Source: Spirochaetaceae bacterium (GTDB lineage: Bacteria > Spirochaetota > Spirochaetia > Treponematales > Breznakiellaceae). From it: 8,373 bases of DNA. Made by a program: the position numbers and the translations under genes. Below the pieces are notes generated by a model. That model was not told the origin of the DNA and ran no database searches. It saw only the letters and a list, made by a program, of their open reading frames with translations. Below are positions 1-5,376 of the stretch, one piece after another (within the stretch, counting starts at the first letter, position 1; the number at the start of each line of letters is the position of its first letter). Where the stretch lies: the NCBI GenBank assembly GCA_031256815.1, contig JAIRPU010000072.1:1-8373 (forward strand), written 5' to 3'.

Positions 1-613
1 GGTTATTTGGCACTGCCGTCCATGCAATGGATTCATATTCAGTTGTAAGTGAGTTTGTGCTTACAGAACGCTCGTCAGTCCCGCCGTTATACGACATAAA
101 AGCGCTGTCCGCGCAATCATCAGCTTCGTGAAACGTTATTTTAGTTAAATCAGGGGTAAGCGGCGCCTCGCTTTTAAGAGTAAACTTTACATTGAGCAGC
201 GTGTATGCAATAAAATCAGTCGTAACAAAATTTAAATTTAAGCTGCTGGTTTCGTCTTTTTTTATAGACACTACCCTATGCGTCGAGACGTAAGCAAAAT
301 CCGCACCAAGATGAAGGTCAAGAAAATACGCGCCTGCGGGGATATTATCCTGCCTGCCTGCAGCCTGTCCACTGGTTAAATCAATCCAGTCTGACCCCAG
401 GGAAAGCACGCTCAAGTCGCCCGGCTCTCTTTTAAGCGTAAAAGACACTTTGCCAGGTTTAACGGTATTCGGCGGGAAGCTTATATCCCATTCAAAACTG
501 CCGTAGCCTTCCGGCTCGGAATCCGCCATTTTTAACCTGGCAAAAGAAGGGTTATACTCAATGCCGCAGGCGGCAAGCGCCAAAACAGCGCTTATGGCGA
601 ATCCAATCCTCAT
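1..613 (-). CDS. Predicted lipoprotein, C-terminus cut off by the window edge
   Basis: The reading frame is open from the ATG at 613 to the left edge (204 codons, no stop), so the gene is partial. The N-terminus is a short lipoprotein signal: one Arg at position 2, a hydrophobic run FAISAVLALAA, then Cys16 in the lipobox LAAC. This predicts lipidation and an outer- or inner-membrane anchor facing the periplasm or the surface. The rest is a mature domain rich in alternating hydrophobic and polar residues (for example YFLDLHLG near residue 100 and LNLNFVTTDF near 125), suggesting a beta-rich fold. I recognise no family. The start is fixed by the signal peptide; there is no clear Shine-Dalgarno sequence upstream. 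The gene is divergent from the membrane protein at 694 across an 80-base gap. Lipidation is confident; function is unknown. Confidence 0.85.
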   Translation of the reverse strand, partial: MRIGFAISAVLALAACGIEYNPSFARLKMADSEPEGYGSFEWDISFPPNTVKPGKVSFTLKREPGDLSVLSLGSDWIDLTSGQAAGRQDNIPAGAYFLDLHLGADFAYVSTHRVVSIKKDETSSLNLNFVTTDFIAYTLLNVKFTLKSEAPLTPDLTKITFHEADDCADSAFMSYNGGTDERSVSTNSLTTEYESIAWTAVPNN

Positions 614-693
614 GCTTACAATTTAATATTTTTTTAAATAAAAATCAGCAGGTGTTGAATAACGTCGATTGATTTGATAAACTTAAGGGATTG

Positions 694-1371
694 ATGTATA
701 TTTCGGTTCGCAGTATTTTAAAATTTAGTCTGGGCGGTATTGCTGTTCTTTATCCGTTGCTTGTTTTTCTTTCGTTTGTTGTTTTTGACGTATCTGCCCT
801 GTATCTTTCAATATTTATAATAGTTTTTTCAATATTGTATCTTCTTATAAACCTTACCAGCGAAGAAAAAAATTTGTCGGTTCAAATTTTTATAAATCCC
901 GCTGTGTTATTAATTATTGGTATAACAGGAATTATTTTGAATAATGAAGCGGCTATGCGTTTTATTCCAATATTCCCCGGCGGAACAAAGTCGGTTATAA
1001 AAATATATCCGCTGCTGGTAAACGCAGCATGGTTTGTTGTTTTTATGTCGAGTTTGTTTTTTCCGCCTAATTTTGTATACAAAATTGCGTCGCTTTTTGA
1101 TAAATCAATACGGAATCCTGATATAAAACCCTGCATTATAAAGTTTAGCAGGCGCTCGACGGTTGTTTGGTGCGTGTTTTTTGCGCTGGACACTATTATT
1201 GCGTGGTTTACAATTTTTGCGCCGCAGTTTATTCATTTAAAAAACGAACACACTGCCGATGTAATTTGGGGAATATATAACGGGGCGGTAACTTATATAG
1301 CCATGGGCGTTATTACAATAATTCAAATTATTACAGCCAAACGGATTATAAAAAAACAAAGAACCGCTTAA
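694..1371 (+). CDS. COG4648-like six-helix membrane protein
   Basis: This 225-residue integral membrane protein has about six hydrophobic segments, near residues 11-31, 35-54, 66-83, 105-123, 155-175 and 193-214, and a basic C-terminal tail (KRIIKKQR). Several motifs match what I remember of the COG4648 family: YPLLVN (105-110), FFPPN (122-126), FSRRSTVVWCVFFALD (151-166) and WGIYNG (192-197). In gammaproteobacteria such genes are often found inside aryl-polyene and related fatty-acid-type clusters, but their biochemical role is not established. No such cluster is visible here. A TTG at 691 directly precedes the ATG at 694. I chose the ATG because AAGG (685-688) sits 5 nt from it and only 2 nt from the TTG. 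The gene is convergent with the TPR gene, leaving 27 bases with no visible terminator. The family call is from memory and is moderately secure. Confidence 0.8.
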   Translation: MYISVRSILKFSLGGIAVLYPLLVFLSFVVFDVSALYLSIFIIVFSILYLLINLTSEEKNLSVQIFINPAVLLIIGITGIILNNEAAMRFIPIFPGGTKSVIKIYPLLVNAAWFVVFMSSLFFPPNFVYKIASLFDKSIRNPDIKPCIIKFSRRSTVVWCVFFALDTIIAWFTIFAPQFIHLKNEHTADVIWGIYNGAVTYIAMGVITIIQIITAKRIIKKQRTA

Positions 1372-1398
1372 ATTGATTCGATTGTTTTGTTTAAACCA

Positions 1399-2010
1399 TT
1401 AGCGCGGTAAAACAAGCCACTGCGGAGAAACCGCCTCGAACACACCGGACTTGCCCTGCAGCGCCTGCGCTTCCGGCGTTTCAGGATACATGGAAAGCAG
1501 CGCCCTTTTGTAATCGTCATTGCCGGTTAATTTAAAAAGCGTCCAGTAAATGCCCGGTCTGAACATTTCGTAGTCGCCGCTTTCCAGCAGTGCGCCAAGA
1601 ATTTGAGTTTCGCCTGTACGAAACGCCTCTATTTGAGCCGCCATATACTTTGCCTTAATCAGCATAACAGAATTCTCTTTTGCGGTTATCAACACAAGCT
1701 TTGTGTTGGATTCTGCCTTTTCCCAGTCGCCCAAAGCCAAAAAACAGGCTGCCGCGCCAAGGAGCGCGTTATCGTCGCGTTTGCCTTGTTCTGTATATGC
1801 GGCCTTCATCCATGAATCTGCTGCCGCTTCAAAGTTACCGGAAAGATGTTCCAGTCTGCCAAGCCGTACAAGCGCATCATGCTGTTCACGCGCCGCTATT
1901 CCACTGCGCGCCGCCAAAGCGCGCGCTTTTTCAAGTTCGGCAGAAAGCCCCCCATCGCCAAAAAGAGGGAGCGCTATAATAAAAAAAATTATGCCGCTAA
2001 AAAACTTCAT
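1399..2010 (-). CDS. Exported TPR-repeat protein, hypothetical
   Basis: The 203-residue product starts with a signal peptide: Lys2, the hydrophobic core FFSGIIFFIIALPLF, and likely cleavage shortly after residue 18 to 24. No lipobox Cys is present, so a soluble periplasmic location is likely. At least two tetratricopeptide repeats follow, about 44-75 (LGRLEHLSGNFEAAADSWMKA) and 81-110 (LGAAACFLALGDWEKAE), with weaker helical repeats to about 175. These form a protein-interaction scaffold; the partner is unknown. It ends abruptly with SPQWLVLPR. Some spirochaete TPR proteins continue into a SPOR-type domain at such a place, which is absent here; that comparison is from memory. The ATG at 2010 is supported by the signal peptide and not by a Shine-Dalgarno sequence, which I cannot see. 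ribH lies 137 bases upstream on the same strand. Confidence 0.8.
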   Translation of the reverse strand: MKFFSGIIFFIIALPLFGDGGLSAELEKARALAARSGIAAREQHDALVRLGRLEHLSGNFEAAADSWMKAAYTEQGKRDDNALLGAAACFLALGDWEKAESNTKLVLITAKENSVMLIKAKYMAAQIEAFRTGETQILGALLESGDYEMFRPGIYWTLFKLTGNDDYKRALLSMYPETPEAQALQGKSGVFEAVSPQWLVLPR

Positions 2011-2147
2011 ATAAATAATATCGGCAACAATGGCGGCACAGTTTTACGCGCCGCAGTGGTATAAAAAGCCTGATGTTCTGCGCCTTATATTAAATATGAA
2101 AAGCGGTTTAAACTCTGTATTACGCCGGATAGTTCTATAATGGCAGA

Positions 2148-2609
2148 TTATATCTGCTTCATTACATTTATCATCTCTATTGCGGAAAGCACTGCGTCAA
2201 AGCCTTTATTGCCGGATTTGGTTCCAGAACGTTCTACGGCTTGTTCAATAGAGTCTGTAGTTAGAACGCCGAAAATTACAGGCACTCCTGAAGAAAGCGC
2301 CGCCTGCGCCACTCCCTTTGAAACTTCGGCGGCAACATAATCGAAATGCGGGGTTGAACCTCTAATTACCGCTCCAAGACACACTACCGCATTAAAATCG
2401 CCGCTTTTTGCAAGACGGGCGGCGGCAAGGGGCGTTTCAAAAGCGCCTGGTACACGAACTACGGTTAGCGCTTCTTCAGCGCCGCCATGCCGGCGCCAGC
2501 AATCAAGCGCCCCTGATAAAAGTCTTGATGTAATAAAATCGTTAAAGCGGCTTACAACAATGGCAAGTTTGCCGGATGCTTTAAGGTCGCCGGAAATTTC
2601 TTTAAACAT
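2148..2609 (-). CDS. ribH: 6,7-dimethyl-8-ribityllumazine synthase
   Basis: RibH condenses 5-amino-6-ribitylamino-uracil with dihydroxybutanone phosphate to give 6,7-dimethyl-8-ribityllumazine, the precursor of riboflavin, in the cytoplasm. The 153-residue protein carries the family signatures: RFND (21-24), PGAFE (54-58), CLGAVIRGSTPHFDYV (77-92), GVLTTDSIEQA (114-124) and ERSGTKSGNKG (126-136). Active-site residues known from the Bacillus enzyme fall at the same numbers: Phe22, Phe57, His88, Arg127 and Lys135. An in-frame ATG at 2621 would add four residues. I prefer the ATG at 2609 because GGAG lies 6 nt before it and the numbering then matches the family. No other rib gene is nearby, so ribH is separated from its pathway. 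It lies downstream of accA and the glycosylase on the same strand, but has its own -10 box and follows a terminator. Confidence 0.96.
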   Translation of the reverse strand: MFKEISGDLKASGKLAIVVSRFNDFITSRLLSGALDCWRRHGGAEEALTVVRVPGAFETPLAAARLAKSGDFNAVVCLGAVIRGSTPHFDYVAAEVSKGVAQAALSSGVPVIFGVLTTDSIEQAVERSGTKSGNKGFDAVLSAIEMINVMKQI

Positions 2610-2615
2610 AGGTAT

Positions 2616-2640
2616 CTCCATTAAAATACAGCATATTATA
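2616..2640 (-). promoter_or_regulatory. ribH -10 box and start-deciding ribosome binding site
   Basis: On the minus strand a perfect TATAAT occupies 2640-2635, so transcription would begin near 2628. GGAG at 2619-2616 lies 6 nt before the ATG at 2609, giving a leader of about 19 nt with a proper ribosome binding site. The GGAG overlaps the upstream in-frame ATG at 2621, which itself has no Shine-Dalgarno sequence. The -35 position falls on the T-tract of the preceding terminator and is not convincing. Confidence 0.5.
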
Positions 2641-2656
2641 CATTCTAAATTGTAAT

Positions 2657-2700
2657 AAAAAAAGCCCCCCGGGAAAAGGAGGTGATGAAACCCGGGAGGC
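2657..2700 (-). terminator. Intrinsic terminator with an anti-Shine-Dalgarno loop
   Basis: Read on the minus strand, GCCTCCCGGG (2700-2691) pairs with CCCGGGGGGC (2673-2664) in a 10-bp stem with one T-G pair, and seven T residues follow (2663-2657). This is a textbook rho-independent terminator. The 17-nt loop is TTTCATCACCTCCTTTT. It contains ATCACCTCCTTT, identical to the conserved 3' end of bacterial 16S rRNA. The hairpin would end transcripts from the promoter at 2805-2833 and read-through from the glycosylase gene. Confidence 0.85.
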
Positions 2701-2800
2701 AGCCTGTAGAACGGTTGTATGTAGGTAAAACAAAAAGTTGAAAAAACATTCAGAGGGAAAAAACCATGGGGTAACTCTGGTATCCGCCCTACAAGAACAT
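2657..2800 (-). ncRNA. Candidate small RNA, about 144 nt, mimicking the 16S 3' tail
   Basis: The gap between the glycosylase and ribH has the signals of an independent RNA gene: a promoter (2805-2833), a predicted 5' end near 2800-2798, and a strong terminator ending near 2657. Read on the minus strand, CTTGTAGGGCGG (2795-2784) can pair along all 12 positions, with G-T pairs, with CCGTTCTACAGG (2714-2703). This closes a 69-nt domain just 2 nt before the terminator stem. Inside it, CAGAG (2779-2775) can pair with CTCTG (2755-2751), and a T-rich segment (about 2749-2726) looks unpaired. There is no reading frame of useful length. It does not resemble tmRNA, RNase P, SRP RNA or an FMN riboswitch as I know them. 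The alternative is a regulated leader of ribH, with the terminator as an attenuator. Transcription is inferred from sequence only. Confidence 0.6.
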
Positions 2801-2804
2801 ACCC

Positions 2805-2833
2805 AAGTTACTTAGTATTTTAAATTGTGTCAA
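2805..2833 (-). promoter_or_regulatory. Sigma-70-type promoter of the candidate small RNA
   Basis: On the minus strand a perfect -35 box TTGACA (2833-2828) is followed by a 17-nt spacer and TAACTT (2810-2805), which matches the -10 consensus at three of six positions. The -35 box and spacing are ideal; the -10 is weak. The first ten bases, TTGACACAAT, are the same as at the promoter at 8236-8264. The start point would be about 2800-2798. Confidence 0.55.
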
Positions 2834-2865
2834 GCTGTTTTGTAAAATGTATGTAAAATCCATTT

Positions 2866-3729
2866 TTATATTTTACGTTCAAAACGAAGTTTTGCCGACA
2901 TTGCTTCATAATTTTTGTCTAATTCAGCGAGCTTGCGGCAGAGAGACTTCATGTCTTCCCAAGCAAACGCCTTTTGTGTTTCGTCCCTAAGAAGATAACT
3001 TGGATGAAATGTAGGCAAAAGCGGTATATTCCGGTAATTTTTCCATATTCCGCGAAGCCGCGTTATTCCATCGTTAGAGCCGGTTAAATTTGCCGTGGAA
3101 ACTCTGCCCGCGCTTAGGATTACAAGCGGCTTTAAAAGCGAAATTTGCTTGTGCAAAAAATGGATGCAGGCGTCTACTTCGCCAGGGAGCGGGTCGCGGT
3201 TTTGCGGCGGACGGCATTTTACGATATTTGCTATAAAACAATTTTTTTCGCGGGAAAGCGCTATGCTGGAAAGCATTTTGTCGAGGAGCTGCCCTGCCTT
3301 GCCTACAAAAGGCCGTCCGCTTGAATCTTCATCTGCGCCCGGCGCTTCTCCAACAACAAGCACAAGCGGATTCGGCACTCCTTCGCCAGGCACAACCTGT
3401 TTTCTGGTTTTACAAAGCGCACAGTTTGAACAGGCCCGCGCTTCGGCGGCAACTTCATCTATAGTATCGAATTTCGCAGGCGCGGTGTTGTCAGCCGCCT
3501 GTGAAGGCGCAGCCGCCTGTGAAGGCGCAAATGCCGGTGTGGGCACGGCTGCCAGCGCGGTGTTGTCAGCCGCCTGAGTGGGCGCAGCCGCTGGTGGAGG
3601 CACGGGCGGTATAATCGCTTCATCATCTTTAAAATCATAATGACGGTTATAAAACCCATAACCGCCTTTTAGCGAAGCTTCCGCCGTGTCAAGAAACTGC
3701 GCCATTACGAGCTTTTGCTCACAGGTCAT
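2866..3729 (-). CDS. Family 4 (iron-sulfur) uracil-DNA glycosylase with a repeat-rich linker
   Basis: This enzyme removes uracil from DNA to start base-excision repair. The catalytic domain covers about residues 88-275 of 287. Visible signatures are CSNC (100-103) followed by TRKQVVPGEG (108-117), VGEAPGADED (126-135), GRPFVGKAGQLLDKML (138-153), NIVKCRPPQNRDP (168-180) and HPSYLLR (242-248). Cys100, Cys103, Cys172 and Cys188 match the spacing of the family's [4Fe-4S] ligands (C-x2-C, C-x15-C). The family is typically about 190-220 residues. This protein has an N-terminal extension: a helical segment (1-35) and then a Pro/Ala-rich linker (40-86) built from repeats. The ATG shares one base with the accA stop (TAATG), so translation is probably coupled to accA. 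The function call is secure; the role of the extension is unknown. Confidence 0.94.
   Translation of the reverse strand: MTCEQKLVMAQFLDTAEASLKGGYGFYNRHYDFKDDEAIIPPVPPPAAAPTQAADNTALAAVPTPAFAPSQAAAPSQAADNTAPAKFDTIDEVAAEARACSNCALCKTRKQVVPGEGVPNPLVLVVGEAPGADEDSSGRPFVGKAGQLLDKMLSSIALSREKNCFIANIVKCRPPQNRDPLPGEVDACIHFLHKQISLLKPLVILSAGRVSTANLTGSNDGITRLRGIWKNYRNIPLLPTFHPSYLLRDETQKAFAWEDMKSLCRKLAELDKNYEAMSAKLRFERKI
3480..3601 (-). repeat. In-frame tandem repeats coding the Pro/Ala linker of the glycosylase
   Basis: An 18-bp unit, AGCCGCCTGTGAAGGCGC on the plus strand, occurs twice without change at 3493-3510 and 3511-3528. A variant lies at 3568-3585 and a weaker one follows at 3586. A 22-bp block starting GCGCGGTGTTG is also repeated exactly at 3480-3501 and 3555-3576, 75 bp apart and in phase. 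In protein these give units such as APSQAA and APTQAADNTA. All units are multiples of three, so copy number can change without breaking the frame. Confidence 0.85.
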
Positions 3730-4652
3730 TAGCCGGCCTCGTTCCAGACGCCCATTTTACGGATTTTTTGGTTTCTGTAACGAACAAGCACATCGGAACG
3801 GTGCTTCGTTAATTTTTCAAGGTCTTCAATTAAAATGGTTTTTATTCTCTGCGCTACAGCGTCTATATCTGTATGCGCGCCATCATCAGGTTCCTTTATT
3901 ACGCCGTTTATTAAATCAAACCCAAGCAGATCCTCGCTTGTTATTCTAAGCATAAGCGCGGCGTCCTTTGCGCGGCTTGAGTCACGCAAAAGTAAAGACG
4001 CGCAGCCTTCCGGACTTATAACCGAATATATCGCGTTTTCCAGCATATAAATTTTGTCGCCAACACAAAGTCCAAGCGCCCCTCCAGAGCCGCCTTCTCC
4101 AATTATTATGCAAATTACCGGTACGGCAAGACGTGAAAACTCACGCAGATTGCGCGCTATTGCCTCGCCTATGCCGCGTTCTTCCGCTCCAATTCCAGGA
4201 TAAGCGCCGGCCGTATCAATAAACGTAATTACCGGACGTTTGAATTTTTCCGCCTGCCGCGCAAGTCTGAGCGCTTTGCGGTATCCTTCGGGGTGCGCCA
4301 TTCCATAATTTCTTATTATATTTTCTTTTAATGTGCGCCCTTTTTGATTCGCTATAACCGTTACAGGCCGCCCTTCAAGCATGGCAATTCCGCCAATTAT
4401 AGCGGCATCGTCTCCAAAAGCCCTGTCTCCGCGCAGTTCAGTAAAATTCTTAAAAACACGGACAATATATTCCATAGCGTTAGGCCGCATGGGATGACGC
4501 GCAAGTTCAACCCGCTTCCAGACCGCTTCCACACGGGAACTTTCTGTGAGCTTGCCCTTTATTGTTTTTAGCTCTTCCGATATGTCAATTCCGGATTCAA
4601 GGGCGAGTTTTTGCAACTCTACAACCCTGTCTGTAAATAATTTTGTATCCAT
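3729..4652 (-). CDS. accA: Acetyl-CoA carboxylase carboxyltransferase subunit alpha
   Basis: AccA pairs with AccD to transfer the carboxyl group from carboxybiotin to acetyl-CoA, making malonyl-CoA for fatty-acid synthesis in the cytoplasm. The 307-residue length is close to the usual 315-320. The N-terminal helix (8-36) is typical. Motifs include ELRGDRAFGDD (72-82), NQKGRTLKENIIRNYGM (102-118), HPEGYRKALRLA (120-131), FIDTAGAYPGIGAEERG (144-160), GEGGSGGALGL (185-195) and YSVISPEGCASLLLRD (209-224). The Gly-rich segments correspond to the CoA-binding and oxyanion region. The accD partner is not in the window. The gene is the first of its block. A TATAAT sits 8 nt before the ATG and no Shine-Dalgarno sequence is visible, so the transcript may be leaderless. 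The stop overlaps the start of the glycosylase gene by one base. Confidence 0.97.
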   Translation of the reverse strand: MDTKLFTDRVVELQKLALESGIDISEELKTIKGKLTESSRVEAVWKRVELARHPMRPNAMEYIVRVFKNFTELRGDRAFGDDAAIIGGIAMLEGRPVTVIANQKGRTLKENIIRNYGMAHPEGYRKALRLARQAEKFKRPVITFIDTAGAYPGIGAEERGIGEAIARNLREFSRLAVPVICIIIGEGGSGGALGLCVGDKIYMLENAIYSVISPEGCASLLLRDSSRAKDAALMLRITSEDLLGFDLINGVIKEPDDGAHTDIDAVAQRIKTILIEDLEKLTKHRSDVLVRYRNQKIRKMGVWNEAG

Positions 4653-4660
4653 TTTAAATG

Positions 4661-4690
4661 ATTATAACTATTTTTAATCTGTCAGCTCAA
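4661..4690 (-). promoter_or_regulatory. accA promoter placed for a leaderless transcript
   Basis: On the minus strand TTGAGC (4690-4685) and a perfect TATAAT (4666-4661) are separated by 18 nt. The normal start point, about seven bases beyond the -10 box, falls at 4654, two bases before the A of the ATG at 4652. The intervening CATTTAAA holds no Shine-Dalgarno sequence. Confidence 0.6.
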
Positions 4691-4692
4691 TA

Positions 4693-4704
4693 CGCCGGCC
4701 GGCG
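4693..4704. repeat. Perfect 12-bp GC palindrome in the accA/fmdB divergent gap
   Basis: CGCCGGCCGGCG is its own reverse complement and is followed by an overlapping second palindrome, GGCGCGCC (4701-4708). It stands out because the surrounding gap is AT-rich. It lies just upstream of the accA -35 box, where a dimeric regulator could bind, but nothing in the sequence shows that it does. Confidence 0.4.
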
Positions 4705-4772
4705 CGCCTCCCAAAAAACGATACATATTTTTCGAGCTATTGATTTATGTTAATTATTTGTGCTACCCTTGC

Positions 4773-4778
4773 GGGAGG
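4773..4778 (+). promoter_or_regulatory. Strong ribosome binding site that fixes the FmdB start
   Basis: GGGAGG lies 7 nt before the ATG at 4786. An in-frame ATG at 4747 would put this site inside the gene and add 13 residues ahead of the conserved MPTYEY start of the family, so it is rejected. Confidence 0.85.
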
Positions 4779-4785
4779 TTTCAAA

Positions 4786-5073
4786 ATGCCAACGTATGAG
4801 TATCAGTGTCAAAATTGCGGAAATCAATTCGAAGCGTTTCAATCGATGAAAGACGAACCGCTTACAAGCTGCCCGGAATGTGGAGGCGGCGTTAAGCGCG
4901 TTGTTTCAGGCGGCGCAGGCGTTATTTTTAAAGGTTCCGGCTTTTATACTACAGACAAGGGGCCAAAACCAGAAAAAACATCCAAAAAAGATAAAGGAAA
5001 CCAGGCGCCATGCGGCGCGAAAGAAGCAAAACCCGCCTGCGCAAACTGCCCCGCCGCTTCCGGCGCAACCTAG
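4786..5073 (+). CDS. FmdB-family zinc-ribbon regulatory protein
   Basis: This 95-residue protein begins MPTYEYQCQNCG, the hallmark of the FmdB family. Cys8/Cys11 and Cys29/Cys32 (SCPECGG) form a single zinc ribbon, and the family motif GVIFKGSGFYTTD follows at 45-57. The C-terminal third is charged and Lys-rich (60-71), then carries three more Cys (76, 85, 88), which could bind a second metal or may be unstructured. Family members are described as putative regulators, named from the formamidase/amidase regulator FmdB, but the molecular role is poorly defined. Only 6 bases separate the stop from the next ATG, so it forms an operon with the zinc-ribbon membrane protein downstream. It is divergent from accA across a 133-base gap. 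Confidence 0.92.
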   Translation: MPTYEYQCQNCGNQFEAFQSMKDEPLTSCPECGGGVKRVVSGGAGVIFKGSGFYTTDKGPKPEKTSKKDKGNQAPCGAKEAKPACANCPAASGAT

Positions 5074-5079
5074 CAAACA

Positions 5080-5376
5080 ATGAAAAAAAAACCGCGTTTT
5101 TTTTGCGACCATTGCGGCGCGGAGGTTTCTGCATTTGAACGCAAATGTCCTTTATGCGGGCGGTTTTTTTCGGCTGTACGCTGCCCAAAATGCGGCTTTT
5201 CAGGCGAAGAGGCGGAGTTTTCAAACGGCTGCCCCTCTTGCGGCTATTCATCGCGTCAGAACGCGCGTATTCGCGCTGCGGACAGTTTAGAAAACCGTCC
5301 GCAAACATGGCTTTACATTGCCGCTTCCGGCGTTTTTATTCTGCTTTTAAGCATCATATTTCTTAATTTGTTTTAA
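5080..5376 (+). CDS. Zinc-ribbon protein with a C-terminal membrane anchor
   Basis: This 98-residue protein has four CxxC pairs: Cys9/12, Cys23/26, Cys35/38 and Cys51/54. They are spaced to make two zinc ribbons in tandem. A single hydrophobic segment (about 77-98, LYIAASGVFILLLSIIFLNLF) ends the protein, so the ribbons would face the cytoplasm with the tail in the inner membrane. No enzyme motif is visible. Ribbons of this type bind nucleic acid or proteins in other families; here the role is unknown. It starts 6 bases after the FmdB stop with no clear Shine-Dalgarno sequence of its own, so translation probably depends on the upstream gene. Its last 14 bases overlap the end of the convergent MFS gene. 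Confidence 0.88.
   Translation: MKKKPRFFCDHCGAEVSAFERKCPLCGRFFSAVRCPKCGFSGEEAEFSNGCPSCGYSSRQNARIRAADSLENRPQTWLYIAASGVFILLLSIIFLNLF

Noticed and set aside
7..22. A sigma-54-like TGGCAC element at the left edge
   Set aside because: The TTGC half is not at the required spacing and the site lies inside the lipoprotein coding sequence.
882..1193. A 103-codon minus-strand frame inside the COG4648-like gene
   Set aside because: It is antisense to a well-supported membrane protein and has no family motif or start signal.
2685..2741. An 18-codon plus-strand frame directly behind a perfect AAGGAGGTGAT
   Set aside because: GGAGG lies only 2 nt from the ATG, too close for initiation, and the sequence is buried in the GC stem. 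The terminator reading on the minus strand explains it better.
2657..2800. FMN riboswitch, tmRNA, RNase P RNA, SRP RNA or 6S RNA as the identity of the ribH-upstream RNA
   Set aside because: The conserved segments I know for the first four are absent. 6S is usually longer, a rod of about 180 nt with a central bubble, although a divergent 6S cannot be fully excluded by eye.
3095..3577. A 160-codon plus-strand frame inside the glycosylase gene
   Set aside because: It is antisense to clear catalytic motifs and its length comes from the repeat-rich GC linker.
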